Positions 14,951-21,140 of a stretch of 21,172 nucleotides of DNA are shown one piece after another. Numbering within the stretch: position 1 is the first letter of the stretch; the number at the start of each line of letters is the position of its first letter. The translations under genes were made by a program, and so were the position numbers. The stretch is taken from IMG/VR virus record IMGVR_UViG_3300006924_000256, positions 1 through 21,172 of that record; one strand, written 5' to 3'. The notes under the pieces are model-generated. The model was given only the letters and a program-made list of their open reading frames with translations. It was not told the origin of the DNA and did no database searches. The DNA is from a virus.

Positions 14951-14990
14951 TGTTGAATAGTATATCTCTTTTTTATAATGTTCAAATAAA

Positions 14991-15545
14991 TTAATCTTCT
15001 GTAGTTGGATACCAAGCTTTTGAATACTTGTAGTCTTTTATGTTTTTCATTTTGAACACGGACTCTTGATACAATAGGTCAATCTCTTTGCTAGATGCAC
15101 CTAATTCCTTTGCAATGTCTTTGTTCTCCCACTTATGCTTATCAATCAACTCTCGTATCATTTCAGACATTCTAAGTGCTACATGACTTCCCTTTGCTCT
15201 GTTCATGCGTACTGTAAGTATCATTGCTTTGTCTCTTGGTATATCAAATACAACACAAGGTACTAAGCCACCATAGACTTGTTTTAGTTTCTTAGATTGT
15301 TTACTTAACATTGTTCTATGAAATCCATCAATGATAATGTTTTCTGTAGATACAATAACTGGTTGTACCCATCCTATCGTTAAGATATTAAGTTCTAATG
15401 TTCTTAGTTCGGCATTCATCACAACATTAGGATTGTAGTCGTTAGCTACAAGCTTGTTTGAATCAATCCATTTAATTTGTTCTATTGGCTCTTTTTTCAT
15501 AAACGTATTTATTAATTGGATATATTTTTCTTTTGTACTCACCAC
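14991..15545 (-). CDS. ParB-like nuclease-fold protein, IbrB-like
   Basis: A 184-aa protein with an N-terminal ParB/sulfiredoxin fold: IDSNKLVANDYNPNVV (27-42), IGWVQPVIVSTENIIIDGFHR (57-77) with the DGFHR signature, then a KorB-like helical part (DKHKWENKDIAKELGASSKE, 135-154). Together with the upstream PAPS-reductase-like gene it makes the IbrA/IbrB pair known from prophage-related loci of Escherichia coli, where the pair influences expression of other prophage genes. The frame overlaps the IbrA-like gene by 74 bases; the internal ATG at 15498-15500 would shorten this to 29 and may be the real start. Catalytic activity is not shown. Confidence 0.8.
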   Translation of the reverse strand: MVSTKEKYIQLINTFMKKEPIEQIKWIDSNKLVANDYNPNVVMNAELRTLELNILTIGWVQPVIVSTENIIIDGFHRTMLSKQSKKLKQVYGGLVPCVVFDIPRDKAMILTVRMNRAKGSHVALRMSEMIRELIDKHKWENKDIAKELGASSKEIDLLYQESVFKMKNIKDYKYSKAWYPTTED

Positions 15546-16545
15546 TCATAAAGAATGTAAGTAGATGGTAAATCGGATATGCATCAGGACTTTTCCTGTG
15601 TGCAATAACTGCTTGTTTAAATCTTTCATATGCTAAGTTTTTTTGTCTCGGCTCTGTAATGTACTCTTTTATATAATCGAGAATAGTTTGTAAGTCTTTT
15701 CCATACTTGTCTTTTAAAGTTTCTTGATTGTACTCTGCATAGTATTTATCTTGAATTATCATTTCAGGAAATAAGTCTATTACTTGCTGATAAAGAAAAG
15801 GGTCTCTTGTCTTTAGTTTGAAAAATCTTTTAGATGCTTCGTGATGTACTGGTGTATCAACTCTTAGGTTTTCTTGATTCCACATTTGTGAATCGTATAT
15901 TGAGCAATACTCAATGTCATTTTCATAAAAGTATTTGAATACATCATTTTCTTGCCAGTCGAATATTGGTTTGCATAATTTAACTCTGTCTGTTCCTTTC
16001 GTTGCGTTGATATAATTCTCGTTAAGTTTTTCCATGCATGAGCCATATCTTCTTAGTGATTCACTTGCTCTTATACCATTTACGAATGCTAACTTACCTT
16101 TGTAAAAAGATGCAGTAAAAGCATCCATCGTAGTTCTGTCGAATATATTTTTATGTGTTATCGCATGTTTTGGCATTGGTCTTATATGTTCTCTGTCAGA
16201 ATCCCATTGTATGTAAGTGTGTGTTTGACCTAAAACATATTTCGTTGAATAAGTTTTTACGCAGAAATATTTCATATCAACCCAATCTAAATCACAATAC
16301 TTGTTAACAAAGTCTATAACTACATTTGGAATAAGTTCTTGGTCTCTGAATACTACGTTTACTTTTTTATGCCCTCTAGATTCTGCAACTTCTTTGCAAA
16401 GATGTAATGTTGCTAAACTATCTTTACCACCACTAAACATAACAACTACAGTATCAAAGGCATCATAGATATGATTGATTCTTTTTATTGATTCATCATA
16501 AACGTTTGCATCTATGAACTTTCTAATCTTCTTCTTTTGTGCCAT
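15472..16545 (-). CDS. PAPS-reductase-family protein (adenine nucleotide alpha-hydrolase), IbrA-like
   Basis: A 357-aa ATP-pyrophosphatase-fold protein. The PP-loop SGGKDS is at residues 38-43 within FDTVVVMFSGGKDSLATLHL. Further family marks are FRDQELIPNVVIDFV, the long THTYIQWDSDREH region, LAFVNGIRASESLRRYGSC, LCKPIFDWQENDVFKYFYEN and the C-terminal RKIYPINKYVY. The length and the YGSCMEKLN block point to the IbrA/DUF3440-like branch rather than true assimilatory PAPS reductase. Relatives such as DndC use ATP to activate sulfur transfer to DNA, so a nucleic-acid modification role is conceivable. It is flanked by ParB-like genes, overlapping the upstream one by 23 bases. Confidence 0.85.
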   Translation of the reverse strand: MAQKKKIRKFIDANVYDESIKRINHIYDAFDTVVVMFSGGKDSLATLHLCKEVAESRGHKKVNVVFRDQELIPNVVIDFVNKYCDLDWVDMKYFCVKTYSTKYVLGQTHTYIQWDSDREHIRPMPKHAITHKNIFDRTTMDAFTASFYKGKLAFVNGIRASESLRRYGSCMEKLNENYINATKGTDRVKLCKPIFDWQENDVFKYFYENDIEYCSIYDSQMWNQENLRVDTPVHHEASKRFFKLKTRDPFLYQQVIDLFPEMIIQDKYYAEYNQETLKDKYGKDLQTILDYIKEYITEPRQKNLAYERFKQAVIAHRKSPDAYPIYHLLTFFMSGEYKRKIYPINKYVYEKRANRTN

Positions 16546-17131
16546 TGTCTCTTAAAAATTTATCAATCCTACTTGAGTGTGTATCAAGGTCAGGAAAAGT
16601 TTTCTTTAAGTCTTTTAAAAATGTATACCATAATTTTTGTTGTGCATCACTATCAAACACTAAGTTGTATGCAATTGTTGGCGTTTTGAATTCATCGTCA
16701 CCTTTATAATTATCATCAGATAAATCAAATTCTCTAAGGTCAACACCTAAGTCTAATGCAGTAAAACCCATATCTTGTAATTCAGGTAGTTCGAATCTGT
16801 TACCTAAAATATCAAAGTCGAATTCACCTGCTACGTTTTTATTAAGCCTGATATTGAGTTCGTCAAATTCTTCTTCTGTAAGTTTTCTATTTGGAAAGTA
16901 AGTCTGTACTTCTTTGATACCTAGTTTCTTCAATGCCTTTCGTCTACCGTGTCCACCAATGATAGTAAAGTCTGTGTTTACAACTATCGGCTCGGCTAGT
17001 CCGAATCTCTTGATTGATTCTTCTAGATGTTTAAGTTTGTCAGGTGTAATTTTTCTAGGATTATTTTTATATTCCTTGAGATGTTCTACTGGACAAATTT
17101 GTATATTCCACTCTAGTTTGCTCATAGCCAT
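16523..17131 (-). CDS. ParB-like nuclease-domain protein
   Basis: A 202-aa protein. The ParB nuclease-fold domain covers ~10-100: VEHLKEYKNNPRKITPDKLK, a helix, FGLAEPIVVNTDFTIIGGHG with the GHGRR motif (60-64), then LTEEEFDELNIRLNKNVAGE. The C-terminal half (GFTALDLGVDLREFDLSDDN, then YNLVFDSDAQQKLWYTFLK and SSRIDKFLRDN) is a tail typical of phage ParB-like proteins, often found near DNA methyltransferases. No methyltransferase is in this window. Proteins of this fold bind or nick DNA, and in some phages serve DNA modification or regulation. An AAGG ribosome site precedes the ATG by about seven bases. Confidence 0.85.
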   Translation of the reverse strand: MAMSKLEWNIQICPVEHLKEYKNNPRKITPDKLKHLEESIKRFGLAEPIVVNTDFTIIGGHGRRKALKKLGIKEVQTYFPNRKLTEEEFDELNIRLNKNVAGEFDFDILGNRFELPELQDMGFTALDLGVDLREFDLSDDNYKGDDEFKTPTIAYNLVFDSDAQQKLWYTFLKDLKKTFPDLDTHSSRIDKFLRDNGTKEED

Positions 17132-17140
17132 TACTATACC

Positions 17141-17986
17141 TTAAATCCAATCATCATAACACTTTGTTTTGTTATTCCACTTTACAGTAAAGCTTCCGAT
17201 TTGTCCTTGCACGTCAATCTCTCTTACTTTTGCAATCCTTATGTTGGTTGTCTCGGATTCATAGTTCCTAGTTACGATAACAATTAGGTCGCTTTTATTT
17301 GCCCAATGTGAGCTTCCCGAGATGTCATAAGCAGACTTCACTTCATAAGTTCCATCTGCACCTCTTATCTGCTTAGTAGGATGTGCAACCATGAATGTAA
17401 CTGTATCTGTTTCTCTGTTGAATCTTTTAATCTTAGAGATAAGTAGTGATATGTGTTCGTCTTCTCGCAAGTTGGCTCTCGCAGGATTGATTTCGTTATA
17501 AGGGTCTAACAACATTCCATCAATATTATATTCTTTATGTACTTGTCTAGCTCGGTCTAAAATCCAATCAATGTCAGGACTTTCTTCTTTCATGTCCACG
17601 AAATAAAAATGCTCATGAATAAATTCAATAGCTTCTAATACTTGTGTCTCATTTGCCCTGTTAGAAAAAATATGGTCGAATGGTAATTTGCAGTATTTTT
17701 CTACAAGCCTTTTTAAATTTACTGCATTGGAATGTTCGGGTGAGAATATCATGTAAGACATCCCGTATTCTCTTGCAGTTCTCATGAGAATATCATAAGT
17801 AAATGACGACTTTCCACAATTAGGTATTCCAGTCATACAAATGAATGATGGTTTGATTATTTTAAATAAATCTCTACCACTGGTGAAACCTATATCATAT
17901 CTTTTTTGTGATTTACCCTCATACAATTCCCATATACTTTCGGTTAAATCTTTTGCACGGAATACACCGTCAATTTTTTTGCTCAT
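17141..17986 (-). CDS. DnaB/Twinkle-like replicative helicase (RecA-fold ATPase)
   Basis: A 281-aa hexameric-helicase core that would unwind DNA at the phage fork. Walker A is GIPNCGKS (53-60), Walker B is GMLLDPYNE with Asp161, motif H3 is FMVAHPTKQIRG (198-209), and SAYDISGSSHWANKSDLIVI (218-237) is the H4/arginine-finger region of Twinkle/T7 gp4-type helicases. The usual N-terminal Toprim/primase part is absent, so priming must come from the host or from another gene outside the window. It lies nine bases after the winged-helix initiator gene, forming an initiator-helicase pair like phage O-P modules. Confidence 0.9.
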   Translation of the reverse strand: MSKKIDGVFRAKDLTESIWELYEGKSQKRYDIGFTSGRDLFKIIKPSFICMTGIPNCGKSSFTYDILMRTAREYGMSYMIFSPEHSNAVNLKRLVEKYCKLPFDHIFSNRANETQVLEAIEFIHEHFYFVDMKEESPDIDWILDRARQVHKEYNIDGMLLDPYNEINPARANLREDEHISLLISKIKRFNRETDTVTFMVAHPTKQIRGADGTYEVKSAYDISGSSHWANKSDLIVIVTRNYESETTNIRIAKVREIDVQGQIGSFTVKWNNKTKCYDDWI

Positions 17987-17995
17987 TTTTTTCTC

Positions 17996-18364
17996 CTACA
18001 TTGCTATGAAATTTTTATTCCTAGTTTTCTTTTTAAATATTTCTTTAGGTTTACGTTGTGCAATATTTTCACTTGAATATATATTAGTATTATGTGAAAT
18101 ATTTTCACATCGTAGAATGTACCTATTTAGTTTTTTCATTCCATCTTTGGTACGAACTACAGTTATAAACCCTAATTTTTCTAATTGTTTTATATGAGTC
18201 ACAATGCATCGTCTAGAGCAATGCGAAATCGTTGCTATATGTTCTTGAGACGGATAGCAACTATTCTCACTATCAGCATAATTTGCTAACACTAACAAAA
18301 CTAATTTACTTGTTGCATTAGGTGTTTGCTGACGTATCGCCCATGACATCGCTTGGAAACTCAT
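17996..18364 (-). CDS. Winged-helix replication initiator (phage O-like, HTH_36)
   Basis: A 122-aa DNA-binding protein. MSFQAMSWAIRQQTPNATSK then LVLLVLANYADSENSCYPSQ is the widely shared start of phage replication initiators with an HTH_36 fold. The recognition part follows: EHIATISHCSRRCIVTHIKQ and a wing LGFITVVRTKDG. The tail is basic. Like lambda O, it probably binds an origin located in its own gene; iteron-like repeats are present at 18062-18109 inside this coding region. It overlaps the upstream Cro-like gene by four bases and precedes the helicase. Confidence 0.85.
   Translation of the reverse strand: MSFQAMSWAIRQQTPNATSKLVLLVLANYADSENSCYPSQEHIATISHCSRRCIVTHIKQLEKLGFITVVRTKDGMKKLNRYILRCENISHNTNIYSSENIAQRKPKEIFKKKTRNKNFIAM
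18062..18109. other. Candidate replication origin iterons inside the initiator gene
   Basis: The 11-mer AATATTTTCAC occurs at 18062-18072 and 18098-18108, 36 bases apart. The second copy is half of the palindrome TGTGAAATATTTTCACA (18093-18109), with 7-base half-sites around a 3-base centre. A run of A/T separates the copies. Lambda and related phages place their origin iterons in the initiator gene, so this is a reasonable candidate; only two copies is few. Confidence 0.4.
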
Positions 18365-18552
18365 TGGTTAGTAAAAAAATCATTAGCAGTAACTTTACCT
18401 TTAGTCACATTGCTGATAATTTTCATGTTTTCTCTGTTTGGTATTCTAATACCATATTTGTATTTGTTTAGAGTGTCCTGTTTAATTTTAGTTTCTCTAG
18501 CAAATGCCGACATGGTAAGAGAATTTGTATCTAAATATTCTTTTAGTTTCAA
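18361..18552 (-). CDS. Cro/CI-type HTH regulator (small)
   Basis: A 63-aa helix-turn-helix protein of XRE type: MSAFARETKIKQDTLNKYKY (14-33) covers helices 2-3 (turn around Thr-Lys-Ile), followed by GIRIPNRENMKIISNVTKGK. The size is that of Cro or a small activator; no oligomerisation or cleavage domain exists. The start is TTG at 18550-18552, justified by the GGAG ribosome site seven bases upstream and by the absence of an ATG. It is the first leftward gene after the divergent control region, so it probably regulates the promoters beside it. It overlaps the initiator gene by four bases. Confidence 0.8.
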   Translation of the reverse strand: MKLKEYLDTNSLTMSAFARETKIKQDTLNKYKYGIRIPNRENMKIISNVTKGKVTANDFFTNQ

Positions 18553-18577
18553 AATATTTCTCCGTTAGTTAGGTTGA

Positions 18578-18606
18578 ATAATAAGGGTTTTATGCCTAAC
18601 TGTCAA
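18578..18606 (-). promoter_or_regulatory. Leftward promoter (regulator-replication operon)
   Basis: On the minus strand the -35 box is a consensus TTGACA (18601-18606), and a -10 box TATTAT (18578-18583) lies 17 bases downstream, one base off consensus. Transcription would start near 18571, before the ribosome site of the Cro-like gene. The -35 box is part of the palindrome at 18601-18613. Confidence 0.7.
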
Positions 18607-18620
18607 CATGACAATATGTC
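18601..18620. promoter_or_regulatory. Overlapping operator-like palindromes in the divergent region
   Basis: TGTCAACATGACA (18601-18613) is a palindrome with 5-base half-sites and a 3-base centre, and GACAATATGTC (18610-18620) is a second one sharing the TGACA arm. They cover the leftward -35 box and lie just before the rightward -35 box, the expected place for repressor sites. ATTGACGGACAAT (18648-18660), an imperfect palindrome, may be a further site. Confidence 0.5.
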
Positions 18621-18621
18621 C

Positions 18622-18649
18622 TTGCATAGATGTTTTAATGTGCTACTAT
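18622..18649 (+). promoter_or_regulatory. Rightward early promoter, candidate
   Basis: TTGCAT (18622-18627) and TACTAT (18644-18649), 16 bases apart, form a fair sigma70-type promoter for the ERF operon. Transcription would begin near 18656, some 30 bases before the first start codon at 18688. A TTGACG at 18649-18654 could be a second -35 but lacks a good -10. Confidence 0.5.
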
Positions 18650-18687
18650 TGACGGACAATAAATGTGAGAAATCACAGGAGCGTACA

Positions 18688-18870
18688 ATGAGATATGTAC
18701 TATTAAAAGAAACGTCCTACGGCATTTATGTCGAGGGAAGTGAGACGATGGATAATGAACGTGATGCAGACCAGTTATGTGATGTGCTTAACAAAACCTA
18801 TCCAAATAAAGATGCAACATTCAGAGTTATTTGTTTACCTGAAAAAGAAAACTTGGAGTTAGTCGAATGA
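18688..18870 (+). CDS. Small early protein, unknown
   Basis: A 60-aa protein starting MRYVLLKETSYGIYVEGSET. The open frame continues upstream to 18574, but that would cross the promoter and operators, and an ACAGGA ribosome site lies seven bases before the ATG at 18688, so this start is preferred. The fold seems alpha/beta (strand, YGIYVEG turn, helix DNERDADQLCDVLNK, strand). It overlaps the ERF gene by four bases (ATGA). As the first rightward gene it is expected early. No family was recognised. Confidence 0.65.
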   Translation: MRYVLLKETSYGIYVEGSETMDNERDADQLCDVLNKTYPNKDATFRVICLPEKENLELVE

Positions 18871-19295
18871 ACAAACTCAAAGAAGCACTCAACAGTTTTC
18901 AGAAACAAAACAACGTTGCAAAAAAAGAAAACAAAGGTTTGTATAATCACATGTATGCAAACATTGACACAATCATTCAAGAGGTTAACAAAGGTGCAGA
19001 GTTTGGATTATCATTCTCTCAAACTCTTGATTATGAGAATGTCGTTGTCGGTGACAAGTTACATACAATCACCTTTGTTCGCACAATCCTTATGCATAAT
19101 GAATGTAATAACGTAATTGAAAGTAAGATACCACTTACTATAAAAAAAGAAAACGATAGTCATGCAGTCGGCTCTGCTATCACTTATGCGAAAAGATACT
19201 CTTTAGTTTCTTTGTATGGACTCGCATTAGATGATGATGGTAATGCTAACTCTGACCCTAAACCAAGTAACAACAATCCATTCGGAGGAAAATAA
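18867..19295 (+). CDS. erf: ERF-family single-strand annealing recombinase
   Basis: A 142-aa member of the ERF superfamily (P22 Erf), which anneals complementary single strands in phage recombination and circularisation. Signature regions are LYNHMYANIDTIIQEV (25-40), GLSFSQTLDYENVV (47-60), TITFVRTILMHNE (67-79) and the very typical SAITYAKRYSLVSLYGLALD plus DDGNA (103-126). The last ~15 residues are Asn/Pro-rich and end NPFGGK. It is somewhat short for the family, which often has a longer C-terminal domain. It is grouped with an exonuclease three genes downstream, forming a Red-like system. Confidence 0.9.
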   Translation: MNKLKEALNSFQKQNNVAKKENKGLYNHMYANIDTIIQEVNKGAEFGLSFSQTLDYENVVVGDKLHTITFVRTILMHNECNNVIESKIPLTIKKENDSHAVGSAITYAKRYSLVSLYGLALDDDGNANSDPKPSNNNPFGGK

Positions 19296-19735
19296 TGTTT
19301 GACAATAAACCAAAAACACAAAATGAAACACAAGCAGAAGCAGATAAAATTGGTGAATTCCTAAGTGATATTGATAAACCAAAAGTTCAAGACAACACGG
19401 ATATAATCTATGGAAGTTTGAATACACCAAGAACTGATAGTAACGGTGAAGCGATTGATAAGATTGTTCAAGACGGTAAAATAAAAGATGGGTCTGAATA
19501 TGGAGTACACATCAAATGTATAGAATCAATGAGTCAGAAAGGTAATCAAGTTTTTTATCTTTATCAAAAGATAGGTGCGATATTTCCTGCTGATAAATCA
19601 GACAAACCTGACCTAGTTCTACAAGGTGATGCAACAATCAACGGACAAGAAAAATTCGTTCAAGGTTATAATCAAAGTAAAGATGGAGACAGTTGGGTAT
19701 CTCTAAGTATTTATCCAAAACGTGATGAGCAATAA
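19295..19735 (+). CDS. Unknown protein of recombination module, possibly SSB-like
   Basis: A 146-aa acidic, mostly beta protein. The N-terminal ~60 residues are polar and low in hydrophobic content (MFDNKPKTQNETQAEADKIG onward), likely disordered. The region YGVHIKCIESMSQKGNQVFY then LYQKIGAIFPAD (84-115) and the C-terminal GDSWVSLSIYPKRDEQ look like strands of a small beta-barrel. Position between ERF and exonuclease is the usual slot for a phage single-strand binding protein, so I suggest that, but no motif proves it. A strong GGAGGA ribosome site precedes the start, which overlaps the ERF stop by one base. Confidence 0.55.
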   Translation: MFDNKPKTQNETQAEADKIGEFLSDIDKPKVQDNTDIIYGSLNTPRTDSNGEAIDKIVQDGKIKDGSEYGVHIKCIESMSQKGNQVFYLYQKIGAIFPADKSDKPDLVLQGDATINGQEKFVQGYNQSKDGDSWVSLSIYPKRDEQ

Positions 19736-20249
19736 TCTTTACGGTTGTCAGTTAATTCCTGTATCTAAAAAAGATAAGATGGTTGCATTGACCGAAATCA
19801 GGATGGGTATAGGAATTAAAACTGAAGCGAAGACAAATTCTATAGAGGGTTATAGACAAGTTGACATGTGGAGAATACCACGACCCTCGAAAATATATAA
19901 TATATTTGAAACTTCAGGTCGGAAAGCAAATCAGACTTTCAATTACAACATAGATGAAATTGGTGATATTCAATATCTAGAATACAACGTTGGGGATTTT
20001 TACAATATACATTCTGATATTGATAATGGACTTTCATCTAAAAGAAAAATTAGCATGTCATGGGTTTTGAATAGTGACTACGAGGGTGGTGATTTTAAAA
20101 TATATGAACACGGAGAATCACAAACATTAAACATAACACCTGAAAACATTTTAGCATTCACAAGTTTTTACAATCATTCTGTAAGTGTAGTTACCAGTGG
20201 TGTAAGACGTGTTTTAGTGTGTTGGTATACAGGAGAATCTTGGAAATGA
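19725..20249 (+). CDS. 2-oxoglutarate/Fe(II)-dependent oxygenase (PKHD/P4H-like)
   Basis: A 174-aa non-haem iron dioxygenase of the prolyl-4-hydroxylase-like type. The iron triad is visible: YNIHSDID supplies His96 and Asp98, and FYNHSVSVVTSGVRR supplies His151; Arg161, ten residues on, would bind 2-oxoglutarate. The family's YEGGDFKIYEHGE and NILAFTSF strands are in order. Substrate may be a protein residue or a nucleic acid base. The start is the ATG at 19725; a GTG at 19722 is directly before it. The gene overlaps its upstream neighbour by 11 bases and has no clear ribosome site, so coupling is likely. Such oxygenases are frequent in marine phages. Confidence 0.88.
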   Translation: MSNNLYGCQLIPVSKKDKMVALTEIRMGIGIKTEAKTNSIEGYRQVDMWRIPRPSKIYNIFETSGRKANQTFNYNIDEIGDIQYLEYNVGDFYNIHSDIDNGLSSKRKISMSWVLNSDYEGGDFKIYEHGESQTLNITPENILAFTSFYNHSVSVVTSGVRRVLVCWYTGESWK

Positions 20250-20881
20250 AAAATATAATACAAAAGCAAACTGATAATGGAATGAGATATTATGACGTGG
20301 AGGGTAAACCATATGCATCAGTTACAACTGTTTTAAATTGTAAACCAAACTATGGTTTGGAAAAATGGAGACGTGAATTGGGTAAAGACGTTGCTGACTT
20401 TGAAACTAAACGTTGTGCGAAACGTGGCTCGGAAACACATGAGTTAATTGAATCATACTTAACTAACAACAAACCAACTATTAATAATCTTTTACCAATA
20501 GCATTATTTAATGTTATGAAACCATACATAGATATGGTTGGTGATGTAAAAATTATAGAGGGTAAAATGTATAGCGATGAATTAAGAATTGCAGGTACTA
20601 CAGATTGCATTGGGTATTACAATGATATTTTATCGGTGATTGATTTTAAAACTTCTAACAAACATAAAGAATATCCAAGTGAAAAATATATGATGCAATG
20701 TACTGCGTATGCATTGATGTATGAAGAAATGTATGGAGAAGAAATAAATCAATTGGTAATTATTAATGGGTCAGAAGATGGAGGTGTAATTTCTTTTGTA
20801 AGAAACAAAGAAAAATATATTTCAAAACTAAAAGAATACATAAACTATTTTTACAATATGATGGAGAACAACAATGAGTAA
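20246..20881 (+). CDS. PD-(D/E)XK exonuclease, RecB/Cas4/MGME1-like
   Basis: A 211-aa nuclease. Motifs (numbered from the chosen start): RGSETHELIESYL with His65 and Glu69; an acidic IIEGKMYSDELRIAGTTDCI with Glu105 and Asp120; IDFKTSNK with Asp133 and Lys135; and MMQCTAYALMYEEMYG with Gln151 and Tyr155. This is the RecB-type core with the QxxxY motif, close to MGME1-like exonucleases of marine phages. It would make single-stranded DNA for ERF. The frame extends to 20219, but an AGGAG site ten bases before the ATG at 20246 and the ATGA overlap with the oxygenase favour this start. Confidence 0.88.
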   Translation: MKNIIQKQTDNGMRYYDVEGKPYASVTTVLNCKPNYGLEKWRRELGKDVADFETKRCAKRGSETHELIESYLTNNKPTINNLLPIALFNVMKPYIDMVGDVKIIEGKMYSDELRIAGTTDCIGYYNDILSVIDFKTSNKHKEYPSEKYMMQCTAYALMYEEMYGEEINQLVIINGSEDGGVISFVRNKEKYISKLKEYINYFYNMMENNNE

Positions 20882-21137
20882 ACTTATGAACGATGAAATT
20901 AAAAAGTGGTCAGCTACAACAGATGATGTAATAAAAAGATTAGAACAAACTTTACAAAATGCTAAAGGACAGTTGGCTAAGAATCAGAAACTATTTAATA
21001 CTTCTATACATCAGGAAAAATTTGATAACGAGGTTGCATTGATGTATATCCAAGCAATGAATAGTCTGATTGAATCAATAAAATCTCTAGAAGCCTTAAT
21101 TCAAGCCACTAAATTAGGTGTAAATAAATGTAAATAA
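20874..21137 (+). CDS. Small helical protein, unknown
   Basis: An 87-aa, almost entirely helical protein starting MSKLMNDEIKKWSATTDDVI. Residues ~8-40 (RLEQTLQNAKGQLAKNQKLF) and ~55-80 (IQAMNSLIESIKSLEALIQA) have heptad-like spacing and suggest a two-helix coiled coil. It overlaps the exonuclease gene by eight bases and has a GGAG ribosome site eight bases before the ATG. It may assist the exonuclease, but there is no direct evidence. Confidence 0.6.
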   Translation: MSKLMNDEIKKWSATTDDVIKRLEQTLQNAKGQLAKNQKLFNTSIHQEKFDNEVALMYIQAMNSLIESIKSLEALIQATKLGVNKCK

Positions 21138-21140
21138 GTG

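Noticed and set aside
14957-14985. Possible leftward promoter before terS (TTGAAC-N17-TACTAT)
   Set aside because: Transcription would begin at about the terS start codon and give a leaderless mRNA; in such A/T-rich DNA this match can occur by chance, so I do not list it as a feature.
15864-16046. Second minus-strand frame within the IbrA-like gene
   Set aside because: It is another reading frame of the same strand with no own ribosome site; the long frame carries the conserved motifs.
18574-18687. Upstream extension of the first rightward gene
   Set aside because: It would run through the divergent promoters and operators; the ATG at 18688 has the ribosome site.
20219-20245. Upstream extension of the exonuclease gene
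   Set aside because: No ribosome site, deep overlap with the oxygenase C-terminus, while AGGAG fits the ATG at 20246.
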